DNA of 8,511 nt from G020354785 sp965602045 (lineage in GTDB: Bacteria; Bacteroidota; Bacteroidia; Bacteroidales; UBA10428): NCBI GenBank assembly GCA_965602045.1, contig CBFCXR010000109.1:1-8511 (forward strand), read 5' to 3'. The notes under the pieces are model-generated. The model made no database searches and was not told where the DNA came from. It saw only the letters and a program-made list of their open reading frames with translations. A program made the position numbers and the translations under genes. Shown piece after piece: positions 1-6,065 of this stretch. How positions within the stretch are numbered: position 1 is the stretch's first letter; every line of letters begins with the position of its first letter.

Positions 1-1079
1 GCTTGTCTTTCTTCTTCACTAAGTTTTGAATGGGTAGTTGACGACGGATGAGTTACAATTGATCTGGTATCTCCCAGATTTGAAGTTATTGAAAGCAATT
101 CCAGTGAATCAATAAATCTTTTTGCCCTTTCTACTCCTCCTTTTAGTTCAAAAGTAACAAGGCCACCACCAAAGCGCATTTGTTTCTTAGCCAACTTATA
201 CTTACCGTATGAAGGCAGGAAGGGATATTTTACCCATACTGTCTCATTGCTTTTCTCAAGATATTTTGCCAGTTCAAAGGCATTACTGCAATGACGCTCT
301 AACCTCAGGGCCAGTGTCTCAATGCTTTTTGATAAAATCCATGCATCAAACGGTGACATTGTGGGACCTGACTGCCTGGCTATGAACCTGATATCTTTAA
401 TAAAATCCTTCTTGCCTAATACTGCCCCCCCTATTGTCCTGCCCTGCCCATCAATAAATTTGGTTGTTGAGTGAATAATAATATCGGCACCGTATTTTAC
501 AGGCAGTTGAATGTAAGGTGTAGCAAATGTATTATCAATATTAAGCAATAGATTATGTTTTTCTGCAAGCGTTCCCAGCATTTCCAGATCAATAATATCT
601 AATCCCGGATTAGAAGGAGTTTCTGCAAATATCATTTTTGTGTTGGGTAATATGTTTTTCTCCCATCCGTCATTGTCATCAATATCAACATAAGTATGTG
701 TAATGCCGAATCTTGGTAAAAGCTGTGTTATTATCAGATGCGATGAAGTAAAAAGACTGCGGCATGCGAGTAAATGATCTCCTGCTCCTAAATGGCCAAT
801 AATGCTAATAAAAATAGCAGCCATCCCTGATGCAGTAGCTACACCATCTTCAGTTTCTTCCAGGGCGCAAAGTTTCATAATGAATTCATCACTGCTGGGA
901 TTTGAATACCTTGTATAAATATGCCCTTCTTTCTCTTCTGCAAATAATGCCCTTCCTTCTTCCGCATCATTAAAAACAAAGCTGGATGTTGCATATATCG
1001 GTGTGGTATGTTCCTTATTACCAGTAGCCTTAATTTGTGTTCTTATAGCTTTGGTCTCAAATTTCGTTTCTCTTTTCAT
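1..1079 (-). CDS. metZ: O-succinylhomoserine sulfhydrylase-like PLP enzyme (Cys/Met metabolism family), 3' end outside window
   Basis: Seen: an open frame from ATG at 1079 to the left edge, about 359 codons, with no stop. Family members are about 390-400 residues, so the last 30-40 are missing. Motifs of the Cys/Met-metabolism PLP family are present: YTRYSNP near residues 55-61, ASGMAAI near 83-89 (phosphate-binding region), ETPSNP near 153-158, DNTFATP near 182-188, and the PLP lysine K207 in HSTTKFIDGQGR. THPSSTTHSKL follows near the truncation. Known: the DGQGR after the lysine and the HPxSTTHS segment are typical of enzymes annotated O-succinylhomoserine sulfhydrylase, which make homocysteine from an activated homoserine and sulfide in the cytoplasm. 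Cystathionine gamma-synthase, O-acetylhomoserine sulfhydrylase and methionine gamma-lyase share the fold, so the exact substrate is inferred. The start is chosen because the N-terminus (MKRETKFETKAIR) matches the family and no longer ATG extension is visible. Confidence 0.82.
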   Translation of the reverse strand, partial: MKRETKFETKAIRTQIKATGNKEHTTPIYATSSFVFNDAEEGRALFAEEKEGHIYTRYSNPSSDEFIMKLCALEETEDGVATASGMAAIFISIIGHLGAGDHLLACRSLFTSSHLIITQLLPRFGITHTYVDIDDNDGWEKNILPNTKMIFAETPSNPGLDIIDLEMLGTLAEKHNLLLNIDNTFATPYIQLPVKYGADIIIHSTTKFIDGQGRTIGGAVLGKKDFIKDIRFIARQSGPTMSPFDAWILSKSIETLALRLERHCSNAFELAKYLEKSNETVWVKYPFLPSYGKYKLAKKQMRFGGGLVTFELKGGVERAKRFIDSLELLSITSNLGDTRSIVTHPSSTTHSKLSEEERQ

Positions 1080-1105
1080 TGAATAATGAGTTTATATTTA
1101 AAATT

Positions 1106-1129
1106 ATAATATGCAAATAAGCATATTAT
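1106..1129 (-). promoter_or_regulatory. Perfect 9+9 inverted repeat in the probable leader of the sulfhydrylase gene
   Basis: Left arm ATAATATGC (1106-1114) and right arm GCATATTAT (1121-1129) are exact reverse complements around a 6-base loop. The element ends 27 bases before the ATG at 1079 and lies downstream of the candidate promoter. It could be the operator of a dimeric regulator or an RNA hairpin in the leader. It is AT-rich apart from the GC pair at the loop, so the hairpin would be modest. The function is inferred. Confidence 0.4.
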
Positions 1130-1148
1130 TAATAATTAAAAGAAGTAA

Positions 1149-1178
1149 CAAAAATATTTATTTTTCACAGTATAGGAA
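1149..1178 (-). promoter_or_regulatory. Candidate Bacteroidota-type promoter for the sulfhydrylase gene
   Basis: Read on the minus strand, 1156-1149 is TATTTTTG, a full match to the Bacteroidota -7 element TAnnTTTG. Exactly 19 bases upstream, 1178-1176 reads TTC, two of three bases of the -33 element TTG. Transcription would start near 1144, leaving a leader of about 65 bases that contains the inverted repeat at 1106-1129. This rests on pattern match only; such AT-rich motifs also arise by chance. Confidence 0.45.
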
Positions 1179-1235
1179 AGTAACCTTATCTAAAAAAAAA
1201 ATAAAATCTAATTAATGATTAATATCACCTTTTTT

Positions 1236-1265
1236 TTGTAAACCTGAAAATTATTCTTACGTATT
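1236..1265 (+). promoter_or_regulatory. Weak candidate promoter for the exported-protein gene
   Basis: TTG at 1236-1238 is followed after exactly 19 bases by TACGTATT at 1258-1265. That matches TAnnTTTG except at two positions. Transcription would start near 1270, giving a leader of about 160 bases before the ATG at 1430. The match is partial and the region is AT-rich. Confidence 0.25.
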
Positions 1266-1429
1266 CTAATTTAGACTATTATATTTATCTGAAAACTTAC
1301 ATCAGTTTTGAATTATCGCGATACTAATTTGTATCTGCTAAAATCTAAATAAGTGCATCAAAACTCTTCAAATTGCTTGATTTAAATTGCACGGCTTTGA
1401 AAACTAACCATATACAACCGGATATTTCC

Positions 1430-2653
1430 ATGAAAATCATTAAAATAATCTGTCTGATTATTCTAATACTGCAAATCAAATTATCATATGCACAGGAGGC
1501 CCCTTTAAAGAGAGGTAAACCTGAATATTTTGACAGTATTAATACAAGGATAACAGAACTTCAAAATATGCTTCCCAGGCTAAAACAATCGTGTGATGTT
1601 TCAATATTTGCTACCAAACGGGAACTGGATAATACTATTTTCCTTAAAACTTACGAAGAATATGTATTTGATGAAGAGCTATTTAAAGCTAAAGATATAG
1701 TAGAAAAAAAACTTGACAGAGCCGGATTCAGGAGAGATAATTTCTCAATAGGTTTCTATACTGAGTATAAGAAAAAAATTAATAGTGAAATTAAGAACCA
1801 AAAAATAAAATATCAGAAATTATTTTCAAAGGAAAGGTATTATAAAAAAGCCTTTAACAGTAATATAAAAAAAGGAACAATTGAAGCATATAATAAGGCA
1901 AAACGGATGACTGAGCTTGCATTAAAATATGCAACCGAAAAAAATCTTACTGAGTCGGCAGAATTTTTGAAAAATTATTTGGATTATGCAGAGACAAAAA
2001 TTTTTGATTATTATTCAAAATATGATCTGGCAAAATTAACAAATAGCGAAAAAAACTATGAGAAAGTATTCCTTCCAATGATTTCGAGTGATAGTTTAAA
2101 GACAATCAAAGAAGCAGCTACACTTGTAGACCATTGTTATCATTATGCTAATAGCACAAATTGTTTTTTAACACCAGACTATTTTAATATTCAAAAAAAT
2201 GCTGTATCCGCAGCAATAACCGACTTTTATGAAAAATATGGTAACACTGATTTTGGGGACATTAAAGACCAGTCAATAATTGCAAGGTTAGATACTTTAA
2301 ATAAAAAAGGAGTTTATAAATGGCATAATTATATCGTTGTCATTAATGAAATAGATCCGGAATTCTCATGGTACAGCATAAAAAAGGGTGAGGTAATTAT
2401 CCATGCTGATAAAACACTTAGTAAATATATTAAAACTAATAAACTTGCCAGGATCAAAAAAGGATTGAAACTCGGAAAAACATATGTTATACCTTATAAA
2501 TCAAGTACAGATAACTCAGAATTCTATTATAACACAGATGAAAAAAAATGGCAGTATATTGTATGCTATACTAAAATTATGAATAATTCCTTTATTAAGG
2601 AAATTAGCAAATATATGCCCCCTTTACTTTTTGCTGAAGAGGAGATCAATTAA
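1430..2653 (+). CDS. Exported protein of unknown function, Lys/Glu-rich and largely helical
   Basis: I do not recognise this 407-residue protein. The ATG at 1430 is preferred over an in-frame TTG at 1373 because it puts a clean signal peptide at the very N-terminus: MKIIK, then a hydrophobic stretch to about residue 18, and a likely cut in SYAQE near residues 21-22. Residues 50-235 look helical and charged, with a helix-pair segment near 152-200 that vaguely resembles TPR-like repeats. Residues 295-385 look more beta-rich (VYKWHNYIVVINEI, GKTYVIPY, KKWQYIVCY). The mature protein has four cysteines, near 55, 236, 245 and 379; an even number could form disulfides in the periplasm. There is no lipobox. 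It lies 154 bases upstream of the DUF4252-like gene, same strand, so co-transcription is possible but not shown. The gene is real by length, signal peptide and codon pattern; the role is unknown. Confidence 0.75.
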   Translation: MKIIKIICLIILILQIKLSYAQEAPLKRGKPEYFDSINTRITELQNMLPRLKQSCDVSIFATKRELDNTIFLKTYEEYVFDEELFKAKDIVEKKLDRAGFRRDNFSIGFYTEYKKKINSEIKNQKIKYQKLFSKERYYKKAFNSNIKKGTIEAYNKAKRMTELALKYATEKNLTESAEFLKNYLDYAETKIFDYYSKYDLAKLTNSEKNYEKVFLPMISSDSLKTIKEAATLVDHCYHYANSTNCFLTPDYFNIQKNAVSAAITDFYEKYGNTDFGDIKDQSIIARLDTLNKKGVYKWHNYIVVINEIDPEFSWYSIKKGEVIIHADKTLSKYIKTNKLARIKKGLKLGKTYVIPYKSSTDNSEFYYNTDEKKWQYIVCYTKIMNNSFIKEISKYMPPLLFAEEEIN

Positions 2654-2807
2654 CCATGTCTTTCTGTAATTTATATTCCCCTTAAAAAACACTTCCAGGC
2701 TTATTTAGTTAGGGCAATATTCACTTTTCGGATTTAAATGTATTATAGCTGTAACAAACTTCCTGCTTAATCGTCTTTTATTTATAAGACAACCTAAATA
2801 TTTACTC

Positions 2808-3338
2808 ATGAAAAAAAGAAATATAGGATCAATTATTACTCTGTTAGTAACTGCAATGTTCCTAACCGGTTTTACTGCACCTGATAAGCAGGCAGACTTC
2901 AGAAAGATAATGAAGAAATACAGGAGAGAAGAGGGCTTTTTTACATTAAGCATTCCAACTTCAATAATCAAGATTCTTGTTCCCAAAGATGAGACGGAAG
3001 CAAAAGAACTCCTTAAAGATATCAAAAAAATAAGGCTTTTAGTTTATGACGAAGGTACAACCAATTCACCAATAGTAATATCATGTAAAAATGATTTGGA
3101 AGTACTTTTTAAATACGGAACCTATGTTGATTTGTTAACAATCAATGACGATTCTGAAACCATTAAAATAAGAGCCATACCTGACGGAGACAATTTAAAA
3201 GAATTAACGATTTTTGTTTATAATGAGGACCAGCTGGTTGTAGTTAATTTTGTAGGAACAACTGATTTGAACAAAATGATACAATTAGTTAATAATACAA
3301 AGAATCTAAAATCAGGCGAGCCTCTTCTTGAACTTTAA
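2808..3338 (+). CDS. DUF4252-like exported protein
   Basis: This 176-residue protein has a signal peptide (MKKRN, hydrophobic residues 9-22, probable cut after GFTA near 24). The rest follows the pattern of the Bacteroidota family DUF4252 as I remember it: an early FRKIMKKYRREEGFFTLSIP block (residues 31-50), a helix KELLKDIKKIRLLVYD (66-81), NDLEVLFKYGTYVDLLTIND (95-114), then IKIRAIPDGDNLKELTIFV and VVVNFVGTTDLNKMIQL (119-160). The family's function is unknown; members are short, exported, and often lipoproteins. This one has no cysteine at the signal-peptide end, so it is probably soluble in the periplasm or secreted. I see no good promoter in the 154 bases upstream. It faces the exonuclease gene, with only 3 bases between the two stop codons. 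Confidence 0.75.
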   Translation: MKKRNIGSIITLLVTAMFLTGFTAPDKQADFRKIMKKYRREEGFFTLSIPTSIIKILVPKDETEAKELLKDIKKIRLLVYDEGTTNSPIVISCKNDLEVLFKYGTYVDLLTINDDSETIKIRAIPDGDNLKELTIFVYNEDQLVVVNFVGTTDLNKMIQLVNNTKNLKSGEPLLEL

Positions 3339-3341
3339 AAA

Positions 3342-4712
3342 TTAAAATCTCAATACACTAATAACCCTCTTAGTATCCAGGTATTTTCTAATTATTGACT
3401 GTATTTCACGATTATCATTAAATTTATCGATATAGTCATTAACCATTTCATGATCAGTTATCTGAATATCCCTGTCAATATATCCGTAACCTAAATATTT
3501 CCCGTTTTCAATTTTAATAACTGAATACTCTTCGAAATTCCTTCCTGTATCAAGGATAACCATATTCGTATTTTCACATGAGAAGGATCGGACAAGCTGA
3601 ATTGCCCTTTTATTGTATTCTTCAGGAGGCTCTTTGCCTGCACATGCACCATTGCATTCCATAATCTCATATTGAAAACATGGTCCGTTGCTTTCATATA
3701 AACCGCATAATTTCTGGCAAAGACGGTATTGTTCAATGAGTTTATTCAAAGTATTTCCTGATTCTCTTTTTGATGAAAATGAATGCAGTGGTATCCTTGT
3801 ATCAGCATTATTTTTGTCTATACTAAATATCATATAACCTTTTTCATCTTTATGATGATAAAGTCCGTATTGATATAAAGCTCTTCTCTGAGTACGGTTA
3901 TACAAAGGTTTGTTGATCTTAATTTCGTCAGATTCCTTTAGAAGAGCTATCAATTCGCTTCCTGTTAATTCGTAGCTGATATTTGCAATCTGCTGCCTCA
4001 TATCAATTGCTTTCCTGGTGCTGTTATTGTTAAGATGAGAAATAATCCTCGATTTAATATTCTTGCTTTTACCAACGTAAATTAGCTCATCTTTTTCATT
4101 ATAAAAGTAATAAAGGCCGGTTTCTTCAGGAAGGTTTCTTAAAGAATCTATATTTATAGCAGGATGCAGTCCTTTTTTAGATAATCCCTGGTATAAGTCA
4201 AGATCTAATCCTGCAGTATGATTCAGATCCATCAATATATCAAATAATTTTGCAGTAGCTAAAGCATCACCAGCTGCACGATGCCTGTCTGTTATTTTTA
4301 TTCCTAATTCACTGCAAATTGCTCCCAGACTATAGGATCTTAATCCCGGGATTAATTTTCTGCTAAGTTTAACCGTACATAGCTGTTCTCTCTGAAAATT
4401 GTAACCAAGACTTCTGAATTCATTGCGAATAAAACTGTAGTCAAAAGTCGAATTATGTGCAATGATAGTCCTGTCTTTAGTTAGTTCAACAATATCCCTT
4501 GCTATTTCATAAAACTTAGGTGCACTGGCAACCATTTCATTTGTAATACCTGTTAATGCTATTATATTATAAGGAATATTCTTTTCAGGATTTATAAGTG
4601 TGACAAATTCATTCGTAATTTTCTGTCCGTCATGTATGTATATAGCTATCTCGGTAATTTTTTCCTTTACCGGACTACCACCTGTTGTTTCTATATCAAC
4701 AATAGCATACAT
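3342..4712 (-). CDS. DnaQ-type 3'-5' exonuclease fused to UvrC-like GIY-YIG nuclease
   Basis: This 456-residue protein has two nuclease parts. Residues 1-165 are a DEDDh exonuclease like DNA polymerase III epsilon: D6 and E8 in VDIETTG, D91 in HNSTFD, H144 and D149 in RHRAAGDA. Residues 194-275 are a GIY-YIG domain: GLYYF at 199-203, IYVGKS at 211-216, arginine R222, the acidic helix SELIALLKE (252-260) and the closing NKPLYNR. Further on, C332, C336, C345, C353 and C357 include a C-x7-C-x3-C run with the UvrC-like phrase GPCFQYEIMECNGACAG; in UvrC the equivalent cysteines are reported to hold an iron-sulfur cluster. UvrC's UvrB-binding and C-terminal endonuclease parts are absent. Such DnaQ-UvrC fusions are known in several phyla; they probably act in DNA repair, but the substrate is unsettled. 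All key exonuclease residues are present. Confidence 0.88.
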   Translation of the reverse strand: MYAIVDIETTGGSPVKEKITEIAIYIHDGQKITNEFVTLINPEKNIPYNIIALTGITNEMVASAPKFYEIARDIVELTKDRTIIAHNSTFDYSFIRNEFRSLGYNFQREQLCTVKLSRKLIPGLRSYSLGAICSELGIKITDRHRAAGDALATAKLFDILMDLNHTAGLDLDLYQGLSKKGLHPAINIDSLRNLPEETGLYYFYNEKDELIYVGKSKNIKSRIISHLNNNSTRKAIDMRQQIANISYELTGSELIALLKESDEIKINKPLYNRTQRRALYQYGLYHHKDEKGYMIFSIDKNNADTRIPLHSFSSKRESGNTLNKLIEQYRLCQKLCGLYESNGPCFQYEIMECNGACAGKEPPEEYNKRAIQLVRSFSCENTNMVILDTGRNFEEYSVIKIENGKYLGYGYIDRDIQITDHEMVNDYIDKFNDNREIQSIIRKYLDTKRVISVLRF

Positions 4713-4759
4713 AAAATTGTAAAAGTAAAAATTTAGTGAGATAATATATTTATAAATAG

Positions 4760-4773
4760 TAATAGTACTATTA
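4760..4773. promoter_or_regulatory. 14-bp perfect palindrome, possible operator
   Basis: TAATAGTACTATTA is its own reverse complement over all 14 bases. It sits in the 156-base divergent spacer between the exonuclease gene and the lipoprotein gene, directly downstream of the candidate minus-strand -7 box, so it would overlap the transcription start. That is a usual place for a repressor site. AT-rich DNA raises the chance of a random palindrome, and no regulator gene lies nearby. Confidence 0.35.
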
Positions 4774-4774
4774 A

Positions 4775-4782
4775 CAAATTTA
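4775..4782 (-). promoter_or_regulatory. Candidate -7 element for the exonuclease/GIY-YIG gene
   Basis: On the minus strand 4782-4775 reads TAAATTTG, a full match to the Bacteroidota -7 consensus TAnnTTTG. No TTG lies 19 bases upstream, so the -33 element is missing or degenerate. Transcription would start near 4770, about 57 bases before the ATG at 4712 and inside the 14-bp palindrome at 4760-4773. Confidence 0.35.
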
Positions 4783-4868
4783 ATAGAAACAGTATATATA
4801 AATACTTATATTTATTAATTTCGGTTTTTAATGTATTCTTTATTTTTTAATATCTGATTAATAACAAA

Positions 4869-5609
4869 ATGAAATTAAATGTTCTATTTTCTGTAATATG
4901 TATTATAATTTTTATTACGGCTTCCTGTTCCAAAGAGGAAGGTGTTGGTGGAAATGCAACTATCAGAGGGAAAGTCGTCATTCATGATTATAATGATGAT
5001 TTTTCCATACTATTGTCTCAACACGATGGAGCAGAAGAAGATGTATACATAATTTATGGCGATGAAAAGACCTATGGCGATGAGATAGAAACAAACTATG
5101 ATGGCGTGTTTGAGTTTAAATACCTTCTCCCGGGCAATTACAATGTCTTTATTTATTCTGAAGATAGTTCAAACATAATGTATGACAAAGTAGTAGCAAA
5201 AGATGCAAAGATTTCTAAAAAGGATGATCTTGTAGATATCGGCACTTTTGTTAAAATCAATACTTTGGATTATGACGATGGAAATTCATCGATAACAGGA
5301 AGAATTTATGAAGTAAATTACAATCCTAATACTATATGTACACTTTTCCCACAAGCAGATACAGCTCTTGCACAGGAAGAAGATGTTTACATTGTTTATG
5401 GTAATCACGGGTACTTTGATGAAAGGATAAGAACTCACTATGACGGAACATTTACATTCATCAATCTTATTAAGGGCATATATGAAATCTTTGTTTATTC
5501 TGAAGACTTATCCGGCGCTACTGAAAAGATACCCATTAAACAGCAGGTGGAGATTAGTGAAGAAAACCAGCATATAGTTCTTCCTGATATATATATTAAT
5601 AATTTATAA
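4869..5609 (+). CDS. Probable surface lipoprotein with two copies of a beta-sandwich-like domain
   Basis: This 246-residue protein begins with a lipoprotein signal peptide (MKLN, hydrophobic 5-16, then TASC with C20 as the probable lipidated residue). C20 is followed by SKEEG; the K-E-E at +3 to +5 fits the lipoprotein export signal described in Bacteroidota for outer-surface display. The mature part holds two copies of one domain, about 29-131 and 139-244, offset by about 114 residues. Paired motifs are EDVYIIYG (57-64) and EDVYIVYG (171-178), NYDGVFEF (76-83) and HYDGTFTF (190-197), and YNVFIYSED (91-99) and YEIFVYSED (205-213). The layout (G-x-V strand, YDG turn, LLPGNY then strand) resembles carboxypeptidase-regulatory-like or prealbumin-like beta-sandwiches. 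No enzyme motif is seen. It is followed after 2 bases by the next gene, so the two are surely one transcript. Confidence 0.75.
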   Translation: MKLNVLFSVICIIIFITASCSKEEGVGGNATIRGKVVIHDYNDDFSILLSQHDGAEEDVYIIYGDEKTYGDEIETNYDGVFEFKYLLPGNYNVFIYSEDSSNIMYDKVVAKDAKISKKDDLVDIGTFVKINTLDYDDGNSSITGRIYEVNYNPNTICTLFPQADTALAQEEDVYIVYGNHGYFDERIRTHYDGTFTFINLIKGIYEIFVYSEDLSGATEKIPIKQQVEISEENQHIVLPDIYINNL

Positions 5610-5611
5610 TA

Positions 5612-6028
5612 ATGGTAAAAATAATAACGCTGCTTATCATAGCATGGGCTATATCAAATAATCTATATTCTCAAAGCAGAAAAAAGGTGGTAAATTTAGG
5701 TATAAAGTCTGTTACTGTAGTCAGGGAAGACTATGTTGACAGTAATGGTAAAGAAACTTTAAGAAGCACAACAATATTCGATAAAAATGGCAATACTATT
5801 GAAGAAAAGGATTATGACAAAGCAGGAAAGCTGCAGGGAAGAATTACTTATGAATTTAATCAGGATAATGACAAAATAAAGGAAACTCATTTTCTGCCGA
5901 ATAATAAAGTTGAGGAATCATTTACATATAAGTATGAGAATGGATTAATAGTAGAGCGCAGTAAGTTCGATGGAAAAAACAATCTTATATCAAAGAGAAA
6001 GTATGTTTATGAGTTTGTAGATGAATAG
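5612..6028 (+). CDS. Small exported protein with YD/Rhs-like beta-strand repeats
   Basis: This 138-residue protein has a signal peptide (MVKII, hydrophobic to about residue 13, probable cut near LYSQS, residues 18-22). The mature part is a row of short beta-strands with Asn-Gly or Asp-Gly-like turns: TTIFDKNGNTIEEKDYD, KAGKLQGRITYEF, KIKETHFLPNNKVEESFTYKY, ENGLIVERSKFDGKNNLISKRKYVYEF. This pattern resembles YD/Rhs-type or antitoxin-like hairpin repeats that are common in small exported Bacteroidota proteins. No catalytic residues are evident. Its start lies 2 bases after the stop of the lipoprotein gene, so it depends on that gene's promoter. A heptamer repeat run begins at the base after its TAG stop. 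Confidence 0.7.
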   Translation: MVKIITLLIIAWAISNNLYSQSRKKVVNLGIKSVTVVREDYVDSNGKETLRSTTIFDKNGNTIEEKDYDKAGKLQGRITYEFNQDNDKIKETHFLPNNKVEESFTYKYENGLIVERSKFDGKNNLISKRKYVYEFVDE

Positions 6029-6056
6029 ACGAGTCACGAGCTACGAGTAGCGAGAA
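6029..6056. repeat. Four-unit degenerate 7-bp tandem repeat
   Basis: Units are ACGAGTC, ACGAGCT, ACGAGTA and GCGAGAA, in strict 7-base register. They start at the base after the TAG stop of the preceding gene and fill most of the 37-base gap to the convergent relA stop. The common core RCGA at a fixed spacing is also the core of the longer array at 8361-8511. With four degenerate units, chance cannot be fully excluded, but the shared core makes it unlikely. Confidence 0.6.
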
Positions 6057-6065
6057 GCATATACA

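Larger units (their letters stand above)
1080..1429. other. Divergent AT-rich intergenic spacer (350 bases)
   Basis: This spacer separates the minus-strand sulfhydrylase gene from the plus-strand exported-protein gene. It holds a candidate promoter for each side, a perfect 9+9 inverted repeat (1106-1129), an A9 tract near 1193-1201 and a T8 tract near 1230-1237 that could bend the DNA, and a 10-bp palindrome TATCGCGATA at 1314-1323. I see no credible small gene, tRNA or riboswitch fold in it. Confidence 0.6.

Noticed and set aside
1314..1323. 10-bp palindrome TATCGCGATA as an operator
   Set aside because: It is too short to argue for alone, and it is not repeated elsewhere that I could see. 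It is mentioned only as content of the spacer.
1373..1429. N-terminal extension of the exported-protein gene from a TTG codon
   Set aside because: It would bury the signal peptide 19 residues inside the protein. The ATG at 1430 gives a normal exported N-terminus.
1491..1500. CAGGAGGC resembling a Shine-Dalgarno site
   Set aside because: It lies inside the coding sequence at the signal-peptide junction, with no start codon at a useful distance. Bacteroidota rarely use such sites.
2773..2790. GTCTT/AAGAC short inverted repeat upstream of the DUF4252-like gene
   Set aside because: Five-base arms around an 8-base AT loop are expected by chance in such AT-rich DNA, and no T-run or promoter gives context.
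2705..3025. 106-codon minus-strand open frame
   Set aside because: It lies mostly antisense to the start of the DUF4252-like gene, has no recognisable motif, and its composition fits a shadow frame.
3491..3736. 81-codon minus-strand open frame inside the exonuclease/GIY-YIG gene
   Set aside because: It is an alternate frame of a well-supported gene on the same strand, with no features of its own.
4816..4823. TAATTTCG as a -7 element for the lipoprotein gene
   Set aside because: It is one mismatch from the consensus, but there is no TTG-like -33 element at 19 bases. It is not better than chance in this AT-rich spacer.
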